From Bacillota bacterium (lineage in GTDB: Bacteria > Bacillota > Clostridia > Lachnospirales > Lachnospiraceae): DNA of 64,000 nucleotides. Positions 17,926 to 26,492 of this stretch are shown piece after piece (positions within the stretch are counted from its first letter, which is position 1; the number at the start of each line of letters is the position of its first letter). The translations under genes were made by a program, and so were the position numbers. Where the stretch lies: positions 16,396 to 80,395 of the forward strand of contig JAEWAK010000028.1 of the NCBI GenBank assembly GCA_023391695.1, given 5' to 3'. Below the pieces are notes generated by a model that worked only from the letters and a program-made list of their open reading frames with translations, did no database searches and had not been told where the DNA came from.

Positions 17926-17961
17926 GCACAAAAATATACCGAAAAACGTATATTTTTGTGC
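17926..17961 (+). terminator. Probable terminator hairpin after the PHP gene
   Basis: GCACAAAAATATAC (17926-17939) and GTATATTTTTGTGC (17948-17961) form a perfect 14-pair stem with an eight-base loop. The U-run is inside the stem rather than after it, so termination strength is uncertain. Confidence 0.5.
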
Positions 17962-18030
17962 TGACAAACTTAAGGCGGCCAAGTAGTTACAAAAAATTTA
18001 TCAACTGCATAAAATAAGTAAGAAAAGCAA

Positions 18031-18059
18031 TTGACAACTTTTTAAATATATATTATAGT
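18031..18059 (+). promoter_or_regulatory. SigA promoter for the decarboxylase gene
   Basis: TTGACA (18031-18036, perfect), a 17-base A+T-rich spacer and TATAGT (18054-18059). It is the strongest vegetative promoter I could place in the window. Confidence 0.75.
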
Positions 18060-18097
18060 GATTTCTATAATTAAAAATGAATAATTATACGAAAACC

Positions 18098-18130
18098 AAT
18101 GAAGGTAATGAATGACCTTCATTATTTTTA
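18098..18130 (+). terminator. Attenuator-like hairpin in the decarboxylase leader
   Basis: AATGAAGGT and ACCTTCATT pair (nine pairs, loop of eight) and are followed by ATTTTTAA. It lies between a good promoter and the gene, about 57 bases before the start codon, so it could act as a leader terminator. I do not recognise a lysine-riboswitch consensus upstream, and the leader is too short for one. Confidence 0.5.
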
Positions 18131-18186
18131 ACATAATAGATTTGCCTATTTATTAAGCCTGTCAGAAAGGCAGATTGGAGCTAAAG

Positions 18187-19449
18187 ATGAAAAAACCATT
18201 TGTAACTTTAGAACAGTTAAAAACCATAACGGCACAATACCCCACACCGTTTCATATTTACGATGAAAAAGGAATCCGTGAGAATGCAAGAAAGCTAAAA
18301 CAGGCATTTTCCTGGAATAAAGGGTTTAAAGAATATTTTGCAGTAAAAGCAACGCCCAATCCGTTTATAATTAAGATATTGAATGAGGAAGGCTGCGGTA
18401 CGGACTGTTCTTCCTTAACGGAATTAATGCTCTCAGAGGCCCTTGAAATCAAGGGTTCTGATATTATGTTTTCCTCCAATGCTACACCGGCGGATGAGTT
18501 CATAAAAGCAAAAGAATTAAATGCAATTATTAATCTGGATGATTTTACCCATATTGATTTTCTGGAAAAAACAGTGGGGATTCCCGAGGTGATCTGCTGC
18601 CGGTTTAATCCCGGCGGATTGTTTACGGTCAGCAACAGCATTATGGACAATCCCGGAGATGCGAAATACGGTTTTACCAAAGAGCAGATGATTGAAGGCT
18701 ATAAAAAGCTGTTAAAATTAGGCGCAAAACAGTTTGGAATACATTCTTTCTTAGCCAGCAATACGGTAACCAACGAATATTATCCCATTTTGGCAAAAAT
18801 ATTGTTTGAACTGGCAGTTGAGTTAAAGGAAAAAACCGGTGCCTACATTAAATTCATAAATTTATCGGGTGGAATAGGAATACCCTATAAACCGGACCAG
18901 CCGGACAATGATATTATGGAAATCGGCGAAGGTGTCAGAAAAGCATTTGAAGAGGTGCTGGTTCCGGCAGGAATGTCAGATGTGGAAATCTATACCGAAT
19001 TAGGACGTTATATGCTTGCTCCTTACGGACATTTAGTGGCTACCGCCATCCATGAAAAACATATATATAAGGAATATATCGGACTCGATGCCTGTGCCGT
19101 CAATCTTATGAGGCCGGCCATGTACGGTGCATATCACCATATTACCGTAATGGGGAAAGAGAATGCGCCCTGTGATTACAAATATGATGTAACCGGTTCC
19201 TTATGTGAGAATAATGATAAATTTGCGGTTGACCGTATGCTCCCTAAAATTGACATCGGGGACCTGATCGTGATTCATGATACCGGGGCACATGGGTTTG
19301 CAATGGGTTACAATTATAATGGAAAATTAAAATCCGCTGAGTTGTTACTGAAAGAAGACGGATCCGTAGAATTAATCCGACGTGCGGAAGAACCTAAAGA
19401 TTATTTTGCCACTTTTGATTTTTGCGACATTTTAAAAGATATGAAGTAA
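18187..19449 (+). CDS. lysA: Diaminopimelate decarboxylase family (PLP-dependent)
   Basis: A 420-residue fold-type III PLP decarboxylase. The PLP lysine is in EYFAVKATPNP (about residue 53). The Gly-rich phosphate loop is LSGGIGIPY, the substrate-side segment is EIYTELGRYMLAPYG, and the dimer-partner Cys motif is GSLCENNDKF. The sequence fits meso-DAP decarboxylase (last step of lysine synthesis), including PTPFHIYDE at the N-terminus. The HSFLAS sequence in the middle replaces the usual HIGSQ, so a neighbouring decarboxylase specificity is possible. The ATG at 18187 has TTGGAG six bases upstream. It is a single-gene unit between its own promoter and terminator. Confidence 0.85.
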   Translation: MKKPFVTLEQLKTITAQYPTPFHIYDEKGIRENARKLKQAFSWNKGFKEYFAVKATPNPFIIKILNEEGCGTDCSSLTELMLSEALEIKGSDIMFSSNATPADEFIKAKELNAIINLDDFTHIDFLEKTVGIPEVICCRFNPGGLFTVSNSIMDNPGDAKYGFTKEQMIEGYKKLLKLGAKQFGIHSFLASNTVTNEYYPILAKILFELAVELKEKTGAYIKFINLSGGIGIPYKPDQPDNDIMEIGEGVRKAFEEVLVPAGMSDVEIYTELGRYMLAPYGHLVATAIHEKHIYKEYIGLDACAVNLMRPAMYGAYHHITVMGKENAPCDYKYDVTGSLCENNDKFAVDRMLPKIDIGDLIVIHDTGAHGFAMGYNYNGKLKSAELLLKEDGSVELIRRAEEPKDYFATFDFCDILKDMK

Positions 19450-19498
19450 GAATAAAAAACAGATACAGAAGGTATAGTATAAAGAATACCAATGCTTT

Positions 19499-19534
19499 GA
19501 AAGACTGTTGTAAATTTTACAGCAGTCTTTTTTA
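19499..19534 (+). terminator. Rho-independent terminator after lysA
   Basis: AAAGACTGTTGTAAA and TTTACAGCAGTCTTT form a long stem with one wobble, followed by six Ts. It is a classical intrinsic terminator 50 bases after the stop. Confidence 0.85.
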
Positions 19535-19609
19535 TGATATGGAAAATTGCGTCATATACACAAAAACGTTTCACTGAATGCACACGTGCTCGGTCAAGAA
19601 TTATTTCTG

Positions 19610-19775
19610 CTAGGGCGTGTCTGAAAACTCATTGCACCGTTCTGAATGCCCCACTTTGCGGAATCCTGCGTCGCAATTTTGGGAACGTAGACCCGCTACG
19701 CCCCCAAAATCGCTCCTTGTCTCCCACAAAGTGGGACATTCAACCCGGCACAAGCAGTTTTCAGACACACCCTAG
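19610..19775. mobile_element. MITE-like palindromic element
   Basis: Terminal inverted repeats of 20 bases begin CTAGGG-CGTGTCTGAAAACT and end AGTTTTCAGACACACCCTAG, with one mismatch. The whole 166-base element is an imperfect palindrome: the inner arms GAATGCCCCACTTTG and CAAAGTGGGACATTC also pair, as does CGTAG/CTACG at the centre. TA stands at both borders, compatible with a TA target duplication. It has no transposase frame and needs a transposase in trans (inference). Its base composition is G+C-richer than the surroundings. Confidence 0.8.
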
Positions 19776-19880
19776 CCGGCGGCGTTCAGTTCGAGAGTTT
19801 GCGAGTAAATTTTTTGCTATAATTTATTCATTATAAGTAAATAATTTCCATAGAAATTTAAAAAAAGCTTGTTTCATCTC

Positions 19881-19907
19881 TAATATAAAGTGTAAAACGT
19901 CCGATAA
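19881..19907 (+). promoter_or_regulatory. Sigma-28 (SigD) promoter of the flgM operon
   Basis: TAAT (19881-19884), 15 bases, TCCGATAA (19900-19907). The flagellar consensus is TAAA-N15-GCCGATAA, so the -10 has one mismatch and the -35 one. It lies 140 bases before flgM. Confidence 0.75.
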
Positions 19908-20048
19908 ATATAACATAGAAAGCAAATACTTCTTATAATCTGGTGCGGGGTATGGAAGAAGCATCATTATACCGGACAATAAATTCCGATTCCGGAAAAC
20001 AGGATTATAAGAAATAATATCGAAAAGCTAAGACAGGTGGTGAATAAA

Positions 20049-20327
20049 ATGCGCATAGATGCATATAACAAAATTTCACAGGTATATCAGACAAGTGCAG
20101 TGAAAAAAACGATGAAAACTGCAGGTGCAGTTACATCAGATCAATTAGAAATATCAAGGACAGCCAAGGATTATCAGGTTGCGAAACAGGCTGTTGCCAA
20201 TATACAGGATGTCAGGACGGATAAAGTGAATGATATTAAGAACCGTATCGAATCGGGCACCTATAATATCAACATGGAAGAAGTTGCTGATAAATTAGTT
20301 GAAAGTTATTTCGAAAAATTAATCTGA
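20049..20327 (+). CDS. flgM: Anti-sigma-28 factor FlgM
   Basis: Small cytoplasmic/exported inhibitor of the flagellar sigma factor, 92 residues. The N-terminus MRIDAYNKISQVYQT is the typical flexible export region. The C-terminal half (VRTDKVNDIKNRIESGTYNINMEEVADKLVESYF) is the sigma-binding helical region of the family. The ATG at 20049 follows AGGTGGTGA. It opens the late flagellar operon and is itself behind a sigma-28 promoter, giving the usual negative feedback. Confidence 0.93.
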   Translation: MRIDAYNKISQVYQTSAVKKTMKTAGAVTSDQLEISRTAKDYQVAKQAVANIQDVRTDKVNDIKNRIESGTYNINMEEVADKLVESYFEKLI

Positions 20328-20381
20328 TCTTATTTAAGTAAAGTCAGATGTTAACTTCATAAGAAAAGAGGGTTGTTTTAA

Positions 20382-20897
20382 GTGGCAAGCTTAATTGAAG
20401 AATTAATTGACACCTTACGGAAAGAGTGTGATATTTACAGGGAGTTGATTCCCGTCGCAGAGAATAAAACAAAGATAATTATAAACAATGACCTCGATAC
20501 TTTACAGGATATTACCAATCAGGAACAGGAAATCATTGAAAGGATAACTGCCCTGGAACGAAAACGGGAGGAAGTCATTACGAATATTGGTACGGTGGTA
20601 AGCAAGGATCCAAAAACGATCCATATCAAGACCATAATCCAGATATTGGATAAACAACCCAAAGAACAGAAACAACTTTCCGAAATTCATGATAATCTTA
20701 AGAATACAATTCAAAGACTTGTTGATATCAACAATCATAACAAATCGTTAATACAGCAATCCCTAGAGATGATAGAATTCAATATGAATTTTATTCAGAG
20801 TACAAGGATGTCACCGGGGAATCTAAGCTACAATAAGGGTGCTTCGCAATTTGATATGCCCTCTTTGCAAACAGGGATGTTTGATGCAAAGCAGTAG
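20382..20897 (+). CDS. flgN: Flagellar hook-junction chaperone FlgN-like
   Basis: A 171-residue, largely helical cytoplasmic protein expected to chaperone FlgK and FlgL before export. It has heptad-like charged helices (residues 1-130), including LIEELIDTLRKECDIYRELIPVAENKTKIIINNDLDTLQDITNQEQEII, the layout of the FlgN family. A less ordered tail (SPGNLSYNKGASQ) follows. The start is a GTG nine bases after GAGGG; no ATG fits. The position between flgM and flgK is the standard order in Firmicutes. Confidence 0.85.
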   Translation: MASLIEELIDTLRKECDIYRELIPVAENKTKIIINNDLDTLQDITNQEQEIIERITALERKREEVITNIGTVVSKDPKTIHIKTIIQILDKQPKEQKQLSEIHDNLKNTIQRLVDINNHNKSLIQQSLEMIEFNMNFIQSTRMSPGNLSYNKGASQFDMPSLQTGMFDAKQ

Positions 20898-20933
20898 TTT
20901 AAGAGAAACAAAATTTAAGGCAGGTGAAATTCT

Positions 20934-22667
20934 ATGAGTTTAATGAGCAGTTTATATATAGGTGTGTCCGGTCTGGGTGCCAGCCAGAACTCTTTAAATA
21001 CTACGGCCCATAATCTAGCCAATATCGATACCAAGGGTTATGTGAGGCAGCAGGTATTGCAGGCGGACAGAACCTATTTAAATTGGGGTGTTACCCATTT
21101 ATCCACCCTGCAGACCGGGCTTGGTACAGAGATATCTACCGTAAGACAGGTAAGGGATATGTTTTTGGATAAAGCTTACCGACAGGAGATTGGCAGACAG
21201 GGCTTTTATGAAGTACAGTCGGAAGCCGTGCAGGAAATTGAAACTATGTTTGGCGAAATGGAAGGCGTTGCTTTCCAGAATGACTTAAGTGATTTGTGGA
21301 CCAATCTGCAGGAATTATCAAAGACTCCGGAACTGATTGAAGCCCGGGCATCTTTAGTGCAGAATGCGGAATCCTTTCTGGAACGTGCAGAGGTTATACA
21401 GAGGCAGCTAAAAGAATACCAGGTCAACTTAAATACCCAGATCGTGGATAAAGTTGACCGTATAAACGAAATCGCTGAGCAGATTGATTCATTGAATGAC
21501 AAGATCAGCCGGTATGAGAGCAATGGCTTGGAACATGCCAATGATTTACGTGATGAAAGAAACAGCCTTCTTGATGAATTAGGCCAGATCATCAGCATTA
21601 CCTATAGCGAAAACACGAAGGGGGTTGTTTCCGTCAGTGCGGAAGGAGTACCGTTAGTTTCGGAGACGAACTACTTTAAAATGGGTACGGCAAAAGTAAG
21701 CGAATCTTCCGGACTATTAAAACCGGTATGGTTAAGCTACAATAATATGGATGTGTTCAACCTGGACCGTCCTGCCTCCTCGGCGGATAATACGGATATT
21801 GGTTCCTTAAAGGGGTTACTGGTAACCAGGGGAAGCGGGGAAGCCGACTATACGGACCTGCTTCAGTCTTCGGAAGATTTTAATAAGACAATCAATACTT
21901 CTGTTATTATGACGATACAGGCACAGTTTGACCAGTTAATCCATGGAGTGGTCACTGCCATTAATAATGTTTTTAGTCCGAACAAGGAAATTACCTTATC
22001 CGACGGAACTACAATAACCGTGTTGGATGAAGAAAATGCACCCGTAGGGATGGACGACGACCGGACTATGGGAGAGGCGTTATTTAACCGTAAAACCATG
22101 GACCGTTATGAAACTGTTAATGTGGAAGTGAACGTACTGGATGAAGACGGGAATCCGGTGCTGGATGCCGGGGGGAATCCGGTTACCGAAATCATTACCG
22201 TTCGGAAATATAATGAAGAAGACCCGGATGATCCTTATTCTTTATTTTCACTGGGACAAATTGAAATAAACTCAAAAATCAAAAATAATTATTCCGTAAT
22301 GCCCCTAAGTTCCAATTCCCAACACGGAGAAATAGATGCGAAAGCGGCAGAGGCTTTGGGTTCGATTTGGAAGCAGCCCTTTGCAACGCTTTCACCCAAT
22401 ACCCTTACAATGAATACCTTTAAGGATTATTATACGGCCTTCATCGGGGAAATAGGAACCCGGGGCCAGGAGCTTGACAGTATCAGTTCCGACCAGGCGA
22501 CTTTGGTCGGCAATATTGATGACGAGAGGCAGCAGGTCGCAGGGGTGTCTTCGGATGAAGAACTGACAAACCTCATTAAATACCAACATGCCTATAATGC
22601 ATCATCAAGATATATTACGGTAATTGATCAAATGCTGGAACATCTTATTTCAACATTAGGACGATAA
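20934..22667 (+). CDS. flgK: Flagellar hook-associated protein FlgK, first paralogue
   Basis: Hook-filament junction protein, 577 residues. N-terminal D0 helix LYIGVSGLGASQNSLNTTAHNLANIDTKGYVRQ and C-terminal D0 helix LTNLIKYQHAYNASSRYITVIDQMLEHLI are the standard bracketing segments. The variable middle domain (about 330-450) has an acidic Asp/Glu-rich stretch with a duplicated NPVLDAGGNPVTE-like phrase. It is secreted through the flagellar type III system with FlgN. AGGTGAAATTCT precedes the ATG. A second FlgK follows 30 bases downstream. Confidence 0.93.
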   Translation: MSLMSSLYIGVSGLGASQNSLNTTAHNLANIDTKGYVRQQVLQADRTYLNWGVTHLSTLQTGLGTEISTVRQVRDMFLDKAYRQEIGRQGFYEVQSEAVQEIETMFGEMEGVAFQNDLSDLWTNLQELSKTPELIEARASLVQNAESFLERAEVIQRQLKEYQVNLNTQIVDKVDRINEIAEQIDSLNDKISRYESNGLEHANDLRDERNSLLDELGQIISITYSENTKGVVSVSAEGVPLVSETNYFKMGTAKVSESSGLLKPVWLSYNNMDVFNLDRPASSADNTDIGSLKGLLVTRGSGEADYTDLLQSSEDFNKTINTSVIMTIQAQFDQLIHGVVTAINNVFSPNKEITLSDGTTITVLDEENAPVGMDDDRTMGEALFNRKTMDRYETVNVEVNVLDEDGNPVLDAGGNPVTEIITVRKYNEEDPDDPYSLFSLGQIEINSKIKNNYSVMPLSSNSQHGEIDAKAAEALGSIWKQPFATLSPNTLTMNTFKDYYTAFIGEIGTRGQELDSISSDQATLVGNIDDERQQVAGVSSDEELTNLIKYQHAYNASSRYITVIDQMLEHLISTLGR

Positions 22668-22697
22668 CTTTTGGATTGAGAAAGCAGAGGTGAGGAT

Positions 22698-24461
22698 ATG
22701 CCATCAACCTTTTTTGGATTAAGTATAGGTACAAGCGGGTTATATGCCTATCAGGCCGCGTTAAATACGACGGGCCATAATGTAACCAATACCGAAACAC
22801 CCGGATATACCAGGCAGGTAATAAATCAGCAGGCAGGAGTTGCCTTAAGAGTCAACAGCAGGTACGGTATGGCCGGATCCGGTGTCGATGTAACGGGAAT
22901 TTCCCAGGTCAGAAACGAATATTATGATCTGAAATATAGAACAAACAATACGATTTATGGTTCCTATTCGGCAAAACAATATGCCATGACGGAAATTGAA
23001 AATTATTTTAATGAAGTGTCCCTGGAGGGATTTACAACCTCGTTTAATACCCTGTTTACCACAATGCAGACATTGTCTACGAATTCCTCCGATTTGACCA
23101 AGAGGACCCAGGTAACGAGTTTTGCTAAAAACCTGACGGAATACTTTAACAGCATGGCGACGAATCTGCAAAGTATACAGGAAGAATGTAATTTCGAAGT
23201 AAAAAATCAGGTAGAGCGGATAAACTCCCTCGGACAGCAGATCGCAACCGTGACCAAGCAGATCAATACTTTGGAATCCAACGGCGGAACCGCCAATGAT
23301 TTAAGGGACCAGAGACAGCTTTTGCTGGATGAATTATCAAATATCGTTAATATATCCTACGAGGAGAGGGTTGTTGGCAATGATGTTGGGGTCACCAGTT
23401 TTACCGTTCAAATAGATGGGCAGACTTTAGTAGATACCAATAATTACAATACTTTAAAGGTTGTACCGAGAACAGAAAAATTGAACCAGAATGATATTGA
23501 AGGCTTGTATGATATTCAATGGAGCAATGGGAATTCTTTCAACACCCAAAGTTCAACCCTGAGCGGTTATTTAAAATCCATGATTGAAGTCAGGGACGGC
23601 AACAATGGGGAAAATCTGCGGGGAACAGTAGATACTGGAGCAGCAGGAAGCAATCAGGTCGTATTGACCAACGCCAGTATTAACTCCATAGAAAAGTTGA
23701 ATATCCCGAGTTCCGGAGTTCTTACAATAGGCAATGAGAAATATACCTACAGTGATTTTGTGGTGAATTATGATGAGGACACAAAAACCAGTACATATAC
23801 ATTTACCCTGGATGAAAATCTTTCCCAGAATGTTGCCGGTAAATCCGTATCGGTCGGCGACAGTATTGACTATAAGGGAATACCATATTACATGGGACAG
23901 TTAAATCAATTTGCAAGGACTTTTTCCAAAGCATTTAATGACATCCATAAAAGCGGAAAAGATTTATACGGTGATCAGGGCCTTGACTTTTTCAATGGTA
24001 CTGATCCGGTAACGGGTGAAAATTATACTTTTGACGACTATGAAGATTACTATAATCTTACGGCAGGTAATTTTACGGTGACAGCTGAAGTTTATAATGA
24101 CCCCAGACGGATGGTAACCGGCAGTGAAGTATTAAACGGAATTGAAAATAATGACGTGCTGGATGCCCTGCTGGCACTTAGCAGTGACAGTTCCATGTTT
24201 AAACAGGGTACCCCGGCTTCCTTCTTCCAGACCCTGGTGGCAGAAGTTGGTGTTGATGCGGGTAAAGCCAATAAGTTTGCTAAAAACCAAAGTGACATTC
24301 TGGATATGGTTAAAAATCAAAGATTATCCGTAGCCGGTGTGGATGTGGATGAAGAAGCCATGAACCTGATAAAATTCCAGAATGCTTATAATTTATCCGC
24401 CAAAGTAATACAGGTTATGAATGAAGTTTACGATAAATTAATTAACGGTACAGCCGTATAA
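22698..24461 (+). CDS. flgK: Flagellar hook-associated protein FlgK, second paralogue
   Basis: 587 residues. The N-terminal D0 helix (FGLSIGTSGLYAYQAALNTTGHNVTNTETPGYTRQ) and C-terminal LIKFQNAYNLSAKVIQVMNEVYDKLING define a FlgK. It is clearly paralogous to the preceding gene at both ends but divergent in the middle. Either both form a mixed HAP1 ring or one is specialised; the sequence cannot say. The ribosome site is AGAGGTGAGGAT. Confidence 0.92.
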   Translation: MPSTFFGLSIGTSGLYAYQAALNTTGHNVTNTETPGYTRQVINQQAGVALRVNSRYGMAGSGVDVTGISQVRNEYYDLKYRTNNTIYGSYSAKQYAMTEIENYFNEVSLEGFTTSFNTLFTTMQTLSTNSSDLTKRTQVTSFAKNLTEYFNSMATNLQSIQEECNFEVKNQVERINSLGQQIATVTKQINTLESNGGTANDLRDQRQLLLDELSNIVNISYEERVVGNDVGVTSFTVQIDGQTLVDTNNYNTLKVVPRTEKLNQNDIEGLYDIQWSNGNSFNTQSSTLSGYLKSMIEVRDGNNGENLRGTVDTGAAGSNQVVLTNASINSIEKLNIPSSGVLTIGNEKYTYSDFVVNYDEDTKTSTYTFTLDENLSQNVAGKSVSVGDSIDYKGIPYYMGQLNQFARTFSKAFNDIHKSGKDLYGDQGLDFFNGTDPVTGENYTFDDYEDYYNLTAGNFTVTAEVYNDPRRMVTGSEVLNGIENNDVLDALLALSSDSSMFKQGTPASFFQTLVAEVGVDAGKANKFAKNQSDILDMVKNQRLSVAGVDVDEEAMNLIKFQNAYNLSAKVIQVMNEVYDKLINGTAV

Positions 24462-24473
24462 CAAAACGGACAG

Positions 24474-24512
24474 GCATCAGGACGAAGTCCAAGGGACCTG
24501 ATTCTTTAAAAA
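24474..24512 (+). terminator. Possible terminator hairpin after flgK2
   Basis: CATCAGG and CCTGATT pair around a 15-base interior that can itself pair further (GGAC/GTCC). TCTTTAAAAAT follows, a poor U-run. It may reduce read-through into flgL. Confidence 0.4.
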
Positions 24513-24622
24513 TAGATTGATTTCGTATAATCAAGCTGTAATTTCATCAAATCATAAGGCTTATTTAAAGAATTTAATTAATTATTTGTGCCGGAAGCCG
24601 TAGATCCCCGGCATGACTGAAA

Positions 24623-24725
24623 GAGTGGAAGAAAATATCAAAAGAAAGGGTGCCTTGTAGTATTTTTTCACTCCTTATGAATATGGCAGTACCGCAGATT
24701 AGTCTGCGGTGTGGAATGGGTATTA
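24623..24725 (+). repeat. Structured motif family 2, copy 3 (flgL leader)
   Basis: An upstream hairpin GAGTG...CACTC with A/T-rich extension (24623-24673), then CTTATGAATAT, GGCAGT, helix ACCGCAGA/TCTGCGGT (24691-24710) and flank GTGGAATGGGTATTA. The flank runs directly into the flgL start codon, so the motif occupies the place of the ribosome site. Confidence 0.65.
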
Positions 24726-24727
24726 AT

Positions 24728-26233
24728 ATGAGAATTACAAATCAGATGATGACCAATAATACGTTAAGCAACATTAATAAAAACAAGAATTACCTGTCTA
24801 AATTGGACCAGCAATATTCTTCGGGAAAGAAAATACAGCGTCCTTCCGATGACCCGATTATTGCAGTACGGGCATTAAAATTACGAACCAATCTGACGGA
24901 GTTGAACCAGTATTATGAGAAAAATATTCCCGATGCAAAAAACTGGATGGATGTGACGGAAGGTGCAATGGACAATATCAATGATATACTTACGCTCATA
25001 AATACCGCCTGCGTTCAGGGCGCCAGTGATCCTTTATCCGTAGAAGACAGGGCGAGTATTGTTAAAAACCTGGAACAGTATAAAGAGCAGATATACCAGG
25101 AAGGTGATGCGAATTATGCGGGAAGATATGTATTCACCGGGTATAAGACGGATACCAGCTTGATATTCGGCAAAGAATCCACGAATTTGACTTATACAAT
25201 TAACGAAAATTTTTCCGGTAAGGAAATTGAGACGATATCAAAAGTGGTTGGCACCTATTCGGTGGATGACTTTCCATTAGGAACCGGGTATGATGCTTCA
25301 CCTACGTTAGATACATCCTACCGGATAAGGCTGTCCTATGATAACCTGGATTCTGAGAATGAAGACGGAACGGATGTTGATTTAAACGGTTCGTTGGTTG
25401 TACTGGATAAAGACGGGAATCCTCTGGATGCAGCGGATATACCTAATATTACTTCGAAAAGTGTGAATGATGATGATGCTTATGAGCCTGCAGATGATGA
25501 AATTAATTATATACCTGAAACCGGTGAATTAATACTTGGAAAGAATGTTTATGATAAATTCAGAACAGCCTCCAGTATATCCATAGATTATAAGAAAACC
25601 AATTTTGAGAAGGGAGATCTAAGGCCGGAACACTATTTTGACTGTGATGTACATTTAAGCGGCTCTCCGGTAGCGGAAGATAAACACTATACGAAACAGG
25701 ATCAGGAGATCCAGTACGAAGTAAATTTCAACCAAAAAATGACCGTCAATACCCAGGGCAGTGATGCCTTGCAGCACGATATCGGAAGGGATATTGATGA
25801 AATATTACAGTCGGTACAGGATGTTGTAGCAACGGAGCAAAAAATCGCCGAAGTAGATAAAATGCTGGAGGATCCTGCCTATGCCAGTAATATTGATGAA
25901 CTTAACCAGTTGAAACAGCAATTGGAAACAGAACTGACACTGAAAAAAGATATTATGCAGAAAAAATTTGGAAAAGGAATTACGGATTCAAATGATGCCC
26001 AGGATACTTTAAATGTAGCCCTTGCCGATTTAGGCAGCCGTTACAAAAGACTTCAGCTTACGGAAAGCAGATTATCCGACCAGCAGGCAGATTTTGAAGA
26101 ACTCCTGTCTACCAATGAAGATGCGGATGTAGTGGATACTTATATTAAATTAAGTTCTGCCGAGGTTATTTATAACGCGTCCCTTTCAGCTGCTTCAAAA
26201 GTTGTAAAGAATACTTTGCTGGATTTTCTGTAA
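24728..26233 (+). CDS. flgL: Flagellar hook-filament junction protein FlgL
   Basis: HAP3, 501 residues. The N-terminus MRITNQMMTNNTLSNINKNKNYLSKLDQQYSSGKKIQRPSDDP and the C-terminal TYIKLSSAEVIYNASLSAASKVVKNTLLDFL are characteristic. The middle (about 220-420) is an acidic insertion with DEDG/DADD-like runs, making it longer than the roughly 300-residue FlgL of enterics. The ATG at 24728 is chosen by homology of the MRITNQMM start. There is no strong ribosome site: the preceding bases belong to structured motif family 2, with only GGAATGGG available. Confidence 0.92.
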   Translation: MRITNQMMTNNTLSNINKNKNYLSKLDQQYSSGKKIQRPSDDPIIAVRALKLRTNLTELNQYYEKNIPDAKNWMDVTEGAMDNINDILTLINTACVQGASDPLSVEDRASIVKNLEQYKEQIYQEGDANYAGRYVFTGYKTDTSLIFGKESTNLTYTINENFSGKEIETISKVVGTYSVDDFPLGTGYDASPTLDTSYRIRLSYDNLDSENEDGTDVDLNGSLVVLDKDGNPLDAADIPNITSKSVNDDDAYEPADDEINYIPETGELILGKNVYDKFRTASSISIDYKKTNFEKGDLRPEHYFDCDVHLSGSPVAEDKHYTKQDQEIQYEVNFNQKMTVNTQGSDALQHDIGRDIDEILQSVQDVVATEQKIAEVDKMLEDPAYASNIDELNQLKQQLETELTLKKDIMQKKFGKGITDSNDAQDTLNVALADLGSRYKRLQLTESRLSDQQADFEELLSTNEDADVVDTYIKLSSAEVIYNASLSAASKVVKNTLLDFL

Positions 26234-26351
26234 AATAATTATGCGTGTTCAGAATCTGCAAATCTGGCAAACAGTGCATATATGCGTTTATAACCGAAAA
26301 ATATGCTGGATAATGCATATTTAGAGCATGTTATTCCATTCTTTGCGCCGA

Positions 26352-26392
26352 CCGGCTGAAAATCCTGGCAGATTTTTCGGGACGGCGATAGT
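26352..26392. repeat. Strong hairpin between flgL and fliW
   Basis: CGCCG/CGGCG at the base and CTGAAAATC/GATTTTTCGG near the loop CTGGCA make an almost continuous stem of about 17 pairs. There is no trailing U-run. It could be a processing or insulating structure. A second hairpin TATGGCATAT/ATATGCCATA follows at 26424-26460. Confidence 0.5.
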
Positions 26393-26492
26393 ATTAATAA
26401 TTAAACAAAATTTTCAGAATTTCTATGGCATATTCGGTTGTATCATCCGGATATGCCATAAATAAAACAGGTGAACTTAAGAAGGGAGAAAT

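Larger units (their letters stand above)
19450..20048. other. Intergenic region with terminator, MITE and flagellar promoter
   Basis: About 600 bases without a gene: the lysA terminator, the MITE-like element and the sigma-28 promoter of the flgM operon. The rest is A+T-rich leader. Confidence 0.55.

Noticed and set aside
19534..19836. A 100-codon plus-strand frame
   Set aside because: It is a translation through the palindromic MITE, without ribosome site or domain.
24528..24540. TTGATT/AATCAA palindrome near 24517-24535 as an operator or promoter
   Set aside because: It is short and A/T-rich, with no matching second copy; chance occurrence is likely.
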